Shown: positions 1-5,174 of the stretch, piece after piece
How the letters are laid out: each line of letters starts with the position of its first letter
Position numbering within the stretch: the stretch's first letter is position 1
Made by a program: the position numbers and the translations under genes
Notes under the pieces: generated by a model
Told to the model about the DNA's origin: nothing
Seen by the model: only the letters and a program-made list of their open reading frames with translations
Databases searched by the model: none
NCBI GenBank assembly: GCA_002471345.1
Contig: DKPS01000017.1
Span: 1 to 5,174, forward strand
DNA length: 5,174 nt
Source: Saprospiraceae bacterium UBA7328
GTDB taxonomy: Bacteria; Bacteroidota; Bacteroidia; Chitinophagales; Saprospiraceae
Reading direction: 5' to 3'

Positions 1-713
1 GTTTGATTTCTTAATACTTGCCCTAATTTACTGATAGCATCCTTCCCTTTAACATCTATTGCAAAACTTCCTGAAGAAAAAAGCAATTTCTCTGAAAGTG
101 AAACATATAAATTGCCATTTTTCTCCTCTACGCTTATCTCATCAGAACTAAATCCTTGAAGAGCAGCTGAGATAGTTGCTTTTAAGTTTTGTAAAGCGAG
201 ATCTTTTTCTTTTAATCGATCCTCTAATTCTTTAATTCGGTTACTTTGCACTTGGTTTTCTTCTTCCAAAAAGTCTAATTCGGCTTCACGTGCTTTTAAT
301 TTTTCATCTAATACCTTTTGGGCCGCGGATATGGTATTCAATTCTTTTTCTTTTAATGCTAGCTTGTCAGCTAAAATCTTTTGATTAGAGCTTGCTTCAT
401 CTAACAAACTCTTTTTAGATGAAAACAAATCATCATTTAGTTTTTTGTATTCTTCCACAAGACTTTCTAATTGATTTATATCTGTTAGCAATTGATTCCG
501 TTCTGATTGAATCAAATTAAAGTCAATCGCTAACTTTTCTTTCGCTTGAAGACATTCATCTCTTTCTACTGTGATATTTGCCAGTTTTTCCTCTACATCC
601 CTTCGGTCACTTAAATGTTTATCACTTAAGGCATTTAACTCGTTGTACTTTTTTGAAGTAACGCAAGAACTTGCCATAACCATGACCACTATTAATAAAC
701 TTAACTTCTTCAT
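1..713 (-). CDS. Coiled-coil OmpA-like envelope lipoprotein, C-terminus cut off by the window edge
   Basis: The minus frame is open from an ATG at 713 to the left edge with no stop, giving 237 complete codons. Residues 1-16 (MKKLSLLIVVMVMASS) form a short lipoprotein signal, with Cys17 as the likely lipidated residue; the lipobox (ASSC) is loose, as is common in Bacteroidota. The following VTSKKYNEL is typical of that phylum's OmpA-family lipoproteins. Residues about 30-180 are rich in E, K, L, Q and N with leucines at heptad-like spacing, so probably a long coiled coil. From about residue 190, the segment with LYVSLSEKLLFSSGS resembles the first strand of an OmpA/MotB peptidoglycan-binding domain; the rest of the domain lies outside the window. 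I infer an outer-membrane or periplasmic protein tethering envelope to peptidoglycan. It follows uvrB in the same direction after 149 bp and probably has its own promoter. Database names such as 'MotB-like' would not imply a flagellar role. Confidence 0.82.
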   Translation of the reverse strand, partial: MKKLSLLIVVMVMASSCVTSKKYNELNALSDKHLSDRRDVEEKLANITVERDECLQAKEKLAIDFNLIQSERNQLLTDINQLESLVEEYKKLNDDLFSSKKSLLDEASSNQKILADKLALKEKELNTISAAQKVLDEKLKAREAELDFLEEENQVQSNRIKELEDRLKEKDLALQNLKATISAALQGFSSDEISVEEKNGNLYVSLSEKLLFSSGSFAIDVKGKDAISKLGQVLRNQ

Positions 714-729
714 AAATATATATTTTAAA

Positions 730-737
730 CAAAAATA
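730..737 (-). promoter_or_regulatory. Candidate Bacteroidota -7 element for the lipoprotein gene
   Basis: Read on the minus strand this is TATTTTTG, an exact match to the Bacteroidota sigma consensus TAnnTTTG. It lies 16 bases before the ATG at 713, implying a very short leader of roughly 10-15 bases. I see no convincing TTG or TTTG -33 element about 20 bases upstream, so the promoter is tentative. In this AT-rich gap such a match can arise by chance. Confidence 0.35.
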
Positions 738-801
738 GATTAGTTATTCGAGATATTATACTTGGCTTATTCACGTTTAATAGTGGATAACAATTGAAAG
801 T

Positions 802-815
802 TTGTTTTTCAAGCT
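802..815 (-). repeat. Copy 1 of an intergenic motif shared with the uvrB upstream region
   Basis: On the minus strand this reads AGCTTGAAAAACAA. The same sequence with one extra A occurs at 2971-2985. This copy lies 89-102 bases upstream of the lipoprotein ATG; the other lies 84-98 bases upstream of the uvrB ATG. Similar orientation and distance suggest a regulatory site, but two copies in AT-rich DNA are not proof. Confidence 0.4.
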
Positions 816-862
816 ATTTAAACCCTGGAAAGCTTTAATTTATTCAAATCAACATATTAAAT

Positions 863-2887
863 TTAAAATTTTTCTTGATGAATCGCTTTTAGATTAAAGA
901 GCATGTCTCTTAGTCTTGCTGCTTCTAAATAATCTTTTTGTCCAGCTGCTTTTTTCATTGACTTTTCTACAGAATCTATTTTAGCTTTTAGATTTTTATC
1001 TGAGGTGTATTCACTACCATCCTCTGCGGCTAATTGCTGATGCTTATCAAAAATCTCCTCAGTTTTCCCTGTATGCATGAAATCGAGAACTGACCCAGAC
1101 TTAATAATTTCTTCACGGGATTTATATACTGTTTCAGGAATAATGTTGTGTTTAAGGTTGTATTGGATTTGTTTTTCTCTTCTGCGTTCCGTTTCATCAA
1201 TGGTTTCTTGCATGCTTCGCGTAACTTTGTCTGCATACATAATTACATATCCTTTGGCGTTTCTTGCTGCACGTCCTGATGTTTGTATTAAACTACGTTT
1301 ATTTCTCAGAAATCCCTCTTTGTCTGCATCCAATATCGCAACTAATGAAACTTCAGGAATATCCAAACCTTCACGAAGTAAATTAACACCGATAAGCACA
1401 TCAAACTTACCTAAGCGCAAGTCTCTAATTATTTCAACTCGCTCGAGTGTATCAATATCGGAATGAATATATCGGCATCGGACTCCCATCTTAGCGAAGT
1501 ATTTTGCTAACTCTTCTGCCATCCGTTTCGTGAGAGTAGTTACTAAAACCCTTTCATTGAGATTTCTTCTTATTCTTATTTCTTCCAGTAAATCATCAAT
1601 TTGATTTTGAGTAGGTCTTACCTCAATTTCTGGATCAAGAAGTCCCGTAGGCCGAACAACTTGCTCAACAACAACTCCCTCACATCGTTCTAGCTCATAA
1701 TCCGTAGGTGTGGCACTCACAAAGATACTTTGATTCATAATCCCTTCAAATTCTTGAAAATTAAGTGGCCGATTATCCAAAGCAGCAGGTAGTCTAAATC
1801 CATACTCAACAAGGTTGGTTTTTCGAGATCGATCACCTCCATACATACCTTTCACTTGAGGTAAAGTCACATGGCTTTCATCTACTACAAACAAGAAGTC
1901 ATCTGGAAAATAATCGATTAGACAAAAGGGTCGTTCGCCCTCATTTCGTTTATCTAAATATCTTGAATAATTTTCAATACCTGAACAATAACCAAGTTCC
2001 TTAATCATCTCCAAATCGAATTCTACTCTTTCTTTTAGTCGGGCCGCTTCTAAATGCTTATCAATACTATTGAAATAATCTACCTGTTTTACTAAATCAT
2101 CTTGTATATTATTGACCAAAGAGCTCATTTGGTTTTTTGGCGCTACATAAAGATTAGCTGGGAAAATGGTCATCTCTTCTAGGTCAGCTTCTGTTTTACC
2201 AGATTGCACGTCAAACTTTGAAAGCTCTTCGATTTCATCTCCAAAAAAACTAACTCGATAACCATAGTCTGCATAGGGTACATTGATGTCAATAGTATCG
2301 CCGTTAACTCTAAACGTAGCTCGTGCGAAATCACTAATTGTTCTGCTGTAAAGCGAAGAAACTAAGTCGTACAAAAATGTGTTCCTGCTAATTATTTGGC
2401 CAATACTTAGTTTTATAATTCCGCTAGCAAAATCAATTGGATTACCCATGCCATATATACATGAAACAGAAGCAACTACAATTATATCACGACGACCGGA
2501 GAGGAGAGAAGCGGTAGTACTTAGCCGTAACTTATCAATTTCCTCATTAATTTGTAAATCTTTTTCAATATAGGTATCAGATGAGGGCATATATGCTTCT
2601 GGCTGATAGTAATCGTAGTAAGAAACAAAATATTCAACTGCATTATTAGGAAAGAACTGTTTAAATTCTCCATAAAGTTGAGCAACTAAAGTTTTGTTAT
2701 GGGTTAGAATTAGTGTCGGCTTCTGTGTCCGCTCGATCAAATTTGCAATGGTAAAGGTTTTTCCAGAGCCGGTTACACCCAATAAAGTTTGCGCTTCTTG
2801 TTGGGTCTCAATACCTTTTACCAATTCATTGATTGCTTTAGGTTGATCGCCTTTTGGTTTAAATTTAGATACTAGTTCAAATTTCAT
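863..2887 (-). CDS. uvrB: UvrABC excision nuclease subunit B
   Basis: This is a full-length UvrB (674 aa, usual family length about 660-680). UvrB is loaded by UvrA onto damaged DNA, verifies the lesion, and recruits UvrC for dual incision in cytoplasmic nucleotide excision repair. Visible parts: Walker A GVTGSGKT at 37-44; the tyrosine-rich beta-hairpin that clamps DNA, starting YYDYYQPEAYMP at 90-101; the UvrA-interaction region at roughly 155-250; Walker B DESH at 336-339; SATP motif at 391-394; helicase motif V around 498-523 (NLLREGLDIP); motif VI QTSGRAARN at 535-543; and the C-terminal UVR motif at about 635-670, which binds UvrC. All key motifs are intact. The start is secure because MKFELVSKFKPKGDQPKAI is the normal family N-terminus. 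A weak TAAGG (2891-2895) sits only 3 bases before ATG, too close for a good ribosome site. The gene is divergent from the small gene at 3020. Confidence 0.98.
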   Translation of the reverse strand: MKFELVSKFKPKGDQPKAINELVKGIETQQEAQTLLGVTGSGKTFTIANLIERTQKPTLILTHNKTLVAQLYGEFKQFFPNNAVEYFVSYYDYYQPEAYMPSSDTYIEKDLQINEEIDKLRLSTTASLLSGRRDIIVVASVSCIYGMGNPIDFASGIIKLSIGQIISRNTFLYDLVSSLYSRTISDFARATFRVNGDTIDINVPYADYGYRVSFFGDEIEELSKFDVQSGKTEADLEEMTIFPANLYVAPKNQMSSLVNNIQDDLVKQVDYFNSIDKHLEAARLKERVEFDLEMIKELGYCSGIENYSRYLDKRNEGERPFCLIDYFPDDFLFVVDESHVTLPQVKGMYGGDRSRKTNLVEYGFRLPAALDNRPLNFQEFEGIMNQSIFVSATPTDYELERCEGVVVEQVVRPTGLLDPEIEVRPTQNQIDDLLEEIRIRRNLNERVLVTTLTKRMAEELAKYFAKMGVRCRYIHSDIDTLERVEIIRDLRLGKFDVLIGVNLLREGLDIPEVSLVAILDADKEGFLRNKRSLIQTSGRAARNAKGYVIMYADKVTRSMQETIDETERRREKQIQYNLKHNIIPETVYKSREEIIKSGSVLDFMHTGKTEEIFDKHQQLAAEDGSEYTSDKNLKAKIDSVEKSMKKAAGQKDYLEAARLRDMLFNLKAIHQEKF

Positions 2888-2907
2888 ATGCCTTACAAAA
2901 ATGAAGA

Positions 2908-2917
2908 TTTTTTTTTT
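2908..2917. repeat. Ten-base homopolymer (A10 on the uvrB strand) in the uvrB leader
   Basis: Ten consecutive T on the plus strand are ten A on the minus strand, 21-30 bases before the uvrB ATG. A-rich leaders help translation in Bacteroidota, where Shine-Dalgarno use is weak, so this may be a translation enhancer. Runs of this length can also slip during replication or transcription. Confidence 0.6.
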
Positions 2918-2922
2918 CTAAT

Positions 2923-2953
2923 CTGATAAGCTTGAACTTAAAATGTATTTTTC
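2923..2953 (+). promoter_or_regulatory. Weak candidate promoter for the small plus-strand gene
   Basis: TATTTTTC (2946-2953) differs from TAnnTTTG at one base. A CTG at 2923-2925 (TCTG with the preceding base) lies 20 bases upstream where TTG/TTTG would be expected. The -7 element shares two bases with the proposed uvrB -7 element on the other strand, so the two promoters would compete. Evidence is thin. Confidence 0.22.
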
Positions 2954-2968
2954 TTAAGATTTAGACAA
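2940..2968 (-). promoter_or_regulatory. Candidate promoter for uvrB
   Basis: On the minus strand, TACATTTT (2940-2947) matches the Bacteroidota -7 consensus TAnnTTTG at all but the last base. A TTG (2966-2968) lies 18 bases upstream as a possible -33 element, slightly closer than the usual spacing of about 20. Transcription would start near 2933, leaving a leader of roughly 45 bases that contains the A-tract. The prediction rests on pattern alone. Confidence 0.3.
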
Positions 2969-2970
2969 TA

Positions 2971-2985
2971 TTGTTTTTTCAAGCT
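2971..2985 (-). repeat. Copy 2 of the shared intergenic motif, upstream of uvrB
   Basis: On the minus strand this reads AGCTTGAAAAAACAA, differing from the copy at 802-815 only by one additional A. It overlaps the palindrome ACAATATTGT at its downstream end and lies just upstream of the proposed uvrB -33 element, a position suited to a regulator. Confidence 0.4.
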
Positions 2986-3019
2986 GCGTTCTTAAGTCAA
3001 AATCACCAATTAAAATTCT

Positions 3020-3259
3020 ATGAAAAGAAATTTTACTCTCGACGATTTATTATTATACCACTACAACGAAATGCCAGCCGAAGAAGTTCAAGCTTTCGAG
3101 TTATGCCTAAAATTTGATGAAACATTGGCTGAGGAAAATACAAGCTTAATTAAAGTTGAAGCCTTGTTAGATACTCAAAAAGAGGTGCCAAGCGATTCAA
3201 GTATACGTTTAATATTAGACTACAACAGGCAAAATAGCAATGAGTTGGAAGCTATTTAG
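3020..3259 (+). CDS. Small acidic protein, anti-sigma-like N-terminal pattern, function unknown
   Basis: The 79-residue product begins MKRNFTLDDLLLYHYNEMPA. The pattern of an amphipathic helix with LLYHYNEMPAEEVQAFE, then a second helix (about 22-52), resembles the N-terminal fold of short anti-sigma-factor-like proteins common in Bacteroidota. It lacks the zinc ligands of classical zf-HC2 proteins: there is one cysteine (Cys29) and no HxxxCxxC. It is strongly acidic (17 D/E against 7 K/R), with no signal peptide or membrane segment, so probably cytoplasmic. The ATG at 3020 is the first start after an in-frame TAA at 3011; no Shine-Dalgarno is visible. It is divergent from uvrB and convergent with clpX, its TAG (3257-3259) directly abutting the clpX stop. 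It is the only plus-strand gene here. No sigma factor gene is nearby in the window. The anti-sigma link is inferred from pattern only; the coding call is firmer than the function. Confidence 0.72.
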   Translation: MKRNFTLDDLLLYHYNEMPAEEVQAFELCLKFDETLAEENTSLIKVEALLDTQKEVPSDSSIRLILDYNRQNSNELEAI

Positions 3260-4501
3260 TTAAGCTACCTTAATCAGTTTACTCAACTTTGATTTGCTCA
3301 GTTTTTCCATTGCATATTCCAAAGTAACCTCAAAAGATTTAACATCTTCAGATGGAAGATCAAACATCGCATCTGTAATTATGGCCTCGCATATTGATCT
3401 TAAGCCACGCGCCCCCAGTTTGTATTCAAGTGCCTTGTCTGTGATGTATTCTAACGCAGAACTACTAAATTTAAAATCAATACCATCTAATTCAAAAAGC
3501 TTTTGATACTGTTTCACTAATGCATTCTTTGGTTCAGTAAGGATACTAAAAAGATCTACTTTCCTTAGAGGGTTTAAGTGAGATACCACAGGAATTCTGC
3601 CTATCAACTCAGGAATAAGACCAAAACGTCTTAAATCTTCTGGATTGATATATTGCAATAAGTTGTTTTTATCGACCTCTTCTTCAGACTTTTCTATTGA
3701 GCGGAAACCTAATACTGACGTATTTATTCTTTTCGCAATATTTTTTTCAATCCCATCAAAGGCACCACCACAAATAAAAAGAATATTTTGAGTATTCACT
3801 TTAACCATCTTTTGATCGGGATGTTTTCTTCCTCCTTGAGGCGGAACGAGTACTTCAGCACCTTCTAATAGCTTCAATAAGGCTTGTTGAACGCCTTCGC
3901 CAGAAACATCTCTGGTTATAGATGGATTATCTGATTTACGCGCAATTTTATCAATTTCATCAATATAGATAATACCTCTTTGTGCAGCCTGAATATCATA
4001 TTCGCACACTTGAAGTAATCTGGATAGAATGCTTTCTACATCTTCTCCTACATAACCTGCTTCGGTAAATACGGTGGCATCTACAATAGTAAAAGGAACA
4101 TTTAAAAAACGTGCAATAGATTTTGCTAGTAGAGTTTTACCGGTACCGGTTCGGCCAACTAATAAAATGTTTGATTTTTCAATTTCAATATCTTCTTCTT
4201 TTCGCTGATTAAGTCGCTTATAATGATTGTATACAGCGACAGCAATAACTTTCTTGGCTTCCTCTTGGCCAATAACATACTCATCAAGAAAGCCGGCGAT
4301 ATTCTTAGGTTTAATTGACTTTGGAAGAGAAAATCTAAAACCGTTAGAAGAATTTTTTCCTACTTCTTCGTTGACAATAATTTGAGCCTGTTCTACGCAA
4401 TTCTCGCAAATATTAGCATCATTACCTGAAACCAACATTTTAGTTTCATTTTTTGGTTTACCACAAAAAGAACAGTTCGTTATATCTGGTTTATCAGCCA
4501 T
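3260..4501 (-). CDS. clpX: ATP-dependent Clp protease ATP-binding subunit ClpX
   Basis: ClpX is the hexameric AAA+ unfoldase that recognises tagged substrates and threads them into ClpP. At 413 aa it is of normal length and complete. An N-terminal C4 zinc finger uses Cys10, Cys13, Cys32 and Cys35 and serves dimerisation and substrate or adaptor binding. AAA+ elements follow: Walker A GRTGTGKT at 116-123; pore-1 loop GYVG at 149-152; Walker B IIYIDEID at 177-184; pore-2 loop region around 195-205 (TRDVSGEG); RKH loop at 225-227; ClpP-docking loop LGF at 264-266, in place of the E. coli IGF; the arginine finger in PELIGRIP (Arg302); and sensor 2 GARGLR at 363-368. The oddity is Arg117 in Walker A, where proline is usual (codon at 4151-4153, CGA). 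The gene follows clpP by 30 bp, so an operon is likely; the gap is AT-rich with no Shine-Dalgarno. The stop TAA abuts the convergent small gene, leaving no intergenic space for a terminator. Confidence 0.98.
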   Translation of the reverse strand: MADKPDITNCSFCGKPKNETKMLVSGNDANICENCVEQAQIIVNEEVGKNSSNGFRFSLPKSIKPKNIAGFLDEYVIGQEEAKKVIAVAVYNHYKRLNQRKEEDIEIEKSNILLVGRTGTGKTLLAKSIARFLNVPFTIVDATVFTEAGYVGEDVESILSRLLQVCEYDIQAAQRGIIYIDEIDKIARKSDNPSITRDVSGEGVQQALLKLLEGAEVLVPPQGGRKHPDQKMVKVNTQNILFICGGAFDGIEKNIAKRINTSVLGFRSIEKSEEEVDKNNLLQYINPEDLRRFGLIPELIGRIPVVSHLNPLRKVDLFSILTEPKNALVKQYQKLFELDGIDFKFSSSALEYITDKALEYKLGARGLRSICEAIITDAMFDLPSEDVKSFEVTLEYAMEKLSKSKLSKLIKVA

Positions 4502-4531
4502 TTTAAATAGTATAAATATTAGACAGTTTAC

Positions 4532-5174
4532 TTACTTTTTTCGAATGAGTACTTCATCAATCATACCATAATCCATCGCTTCTTGAGCCTTCATCCAGAA
4601 ATCACGGTCAGAATCTTGTTCAATTTTTTCATACGATTGGCCTGAATGCTCACTTAGAATGTCGTACAACTCTTTCTTGAGTTTTCTAATTTCATTTATA
4701 GTAATCTGCACGTCGCTTGCTTTGCCGCCAGCTCCACCTAAAGGCTGATGAATCATTACTCGACTGTGTTTGAGGGCAGTTCTTTTGCCCTTGGTACCAG
4801 CACATAATAAAACCGCACCCATTGAGGCTGCCATCCCTGTGCATATTGTAGCAACATCAGGAAGAATATACTGCATGGTATCATAAATACCAAGACCTGC
4901 ATAAACCCCTCCGCCTGGACTATTTACATATATTTGAACATCGCTTTTCGCATCTATTGACTCTAAAAATAAAAGCTGTGCGGTAACTATATTAGCAACG
5001 GTATCATCTATAGGAACTCCTAGAAATATTATTCTATCCATCATCAAACGAGAGAAAACGTCCATTGCTACAGCATTCATCTTTCGCTCTTCGATGATAT
5101 TAGGCGTGATCATGTAATTATGCACCGAAGCATAATCATCATACACTGAGCCACTAATTCCTTGATGTTTTACT
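4532..5174 (-). CDS. clpP: ATP-dependent Clp protease proteolytic subunit ClpP, 5' end beyond the window
   Basis: ClpP is the serine peptidase that forms the tetradecameric chamber paired with ClpX. A GTG at 5144-5146 would give 204 aa, but the frame stays open to the right edge and encodes VKHQGISGS just before it, which resembles the normal N-terminus of Bacteroidota ClpP (KYAVKHHGIS type). I therefore treat the gene as 5'-partial. Numbered from that GTG, the triad is Ser108 in GMAASMG, His133 in MIHQPLGG and Asp182 in DSDRDFW; the spacings of 25 and 49 residues equal those of E. coli ClpP. VNSPGGGVYAG at 74-84 is the glycine-rich oxyanion region, and FSRLMMDRIIFLG at 31-43 is a strongly conserved family segment. 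The C-terminus ends EVLIRKK. clpX follows after 30 bp on the same strand. In many bacteria tig precedes clpP, so tig may lie to the right; that cannot be seen here. Confidence 0.97.
   Translation of the reverse strand, partial: VKHQGISGSVYDDYASVHNYMITPNIIEERKMNAVAMDVFSRLMMDRIIFLGVPIDDTVANIVTAQLLFLESIDAKSDVQIYVNSPGGGVYAGLGIYDTMQYILPDVATICTGMAASMGAVLLCAGTKGKRTALKHSRVMIHQPLGGAGGKASDVQITINEIRKLKKELYDILSEHSGQSYEKIEQDSDRDFWMKAQEAMDYGMIDEVLIRKK

Larger units (their letters stand above)
714..862. other. Intergenic gap between uvrB and the lipoprotein gene
   Basis: This 149-bp AT-rich stretch holds no credible open reading frame. It contains the candidate -7 element at 730-737, a 6-bp inverted repeat (TTGAAA 794-799 / TTTCAA 807-812), a 5-bp inverted repeat (AAGCT 811-815 / AGCTT 831-835), and the motif at 802-815 shared with the uvrB upstream region. 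Neither inverted repeat is followed by a T-tract on the minus strand, so I see no intrinsic terminator for uvrB. Confidence 0.7.
2929..2985. repeat. 8-bp inverted repeat flanking the divergent promoter region
   Basis: AGCTTGAA at 2929-2936 and its exact reverse complement TTCAAGCT at 2978-2985 are separated by 41 bases. The right arm is part of the motif shared with 802-815. Between the arms lie the candidate promoters for both genes and a perfect 10-bp palindrome ACAATATTGT at 2965-2974. A direct repeat TTCTTAAG also occurs at 2951-2958 and 2989-2996. The arms are too far apart and too short for a terminator; a paired protein-binding site is possible. Confidence 0.4.

Noticed and set aside
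693..703. Start of the lipoprotein gene at an internal Met (residue 11 or 13)
   Set aside because: Starting there would delete the positively charged n-region and most of the hydrophobic signal; the ATG at 713 gives a complete MKK-type signal with Cys17.
785..795. GGATAACAATT, identical to the core of the E. coli lac operator
   Set aside because: Only 11 bases match, the symmetric partner half is missing, no lac-type repressor or sugar gene is nearby, and the organism is not an enterobacterium. Chance match.
794..835. Possible uvrB terminator hairpins (TTGAAA/TTTCAA and AAGCT/AGCTT)
   Set aside because: Stems are only 5-6 bp and mostly A/T, the second has a 15-base loop, and no T-tract follows on the minus strand.
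1077..1466. 129-aa plus-strand open frame inside uvrB
   Set aside because: It lies wholly antisense to the strongly conserved C-terminal half of uvrB and has no recognisable domain. The shorter frames at 1030-1236, 2379-2573 and 3294-3506 were rejected for the same reason.
3249..3267. Bidirectional terminator between the small gene and clpX
   Set aside because: The best pairing is a 4-bp stem with one G-U pair and a 3-base loop, overlapping both stop codons and lacking a T-tract.
1..5174. A previously undescribed multi-gene system (defence island, mobile element, CRISPR, RNA gene)
   Set aside because: Both strands were read for repeats, integrase or transposase motifs, and RNA-like structures and none was found. 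Four of the five genes belong to known families; only the small gene at 3020-3259 lacks a clear function.

Overview
The window is AT-rich chromosomal DNA, most likely from a member of the Bacteroidota (Cytophagales/Flavobacteriales type; I cannot place it lower). Three things point there: the UvrB, ClpX and ClpP sequences read like that phylum's orthologues; the left-hand gene encodes an SCVTSKKY-type lipoprotein with a coiled coil and the start of an OmpA-like domain, a common Bacteroidota architecture; and starts lack good Shine-Dalgarno sites while upstream regions contain TAnnTTTG-like -7 elements.

Layout, left to right. 1-713 (minus): an envelope lipoprotein whose C-terminus runs off the left edge. 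714-862: a gene-free gap with a candidate promoter for that lipoprotein. 863-2887 (minus): uvrB, intact, nucleotide excision repair. 2888-3019: a divergent intergenic region with candidate promoters in both directions, a 10-base A/T homopolymer and an 8-bp inverted repeat. 3020-3259 (plus): a small acidic protein resembling zinc-less anti-sigma-like proteins. 3260-4501 (minus): clpX. 4532-5174 (minus): clpP, whose true N-terminus lies beyond the right edge. No gene-free stretch reaches 300 bases.

How the genes relate. clpP and clpX are 30 bp apart in the same direction and encode the peptidase and the AAA+ unfoldase of one protease, so they are very probably co-transcribed, reading leftward. 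The small plus-strand gene converges on clpX with the two stop codons directly abutting. uvrB is transcribed separately, divergently from the small gene, and the lipoprotein gene lies downstream of uvrB with a 149-bp gap that suggests its own promoter.

This is mostly conserved housekeeping DNA. I found no defence system, mobile element, CRISPR array or RNA gene. The points most worth a second look are a near-identical 14/15-base motif about 85-100 bases upstream of both the uvrB and lipoprotein starts, the uncharacterised small protein, and an arginine in the ClpX Walker A loop where proline is usual.
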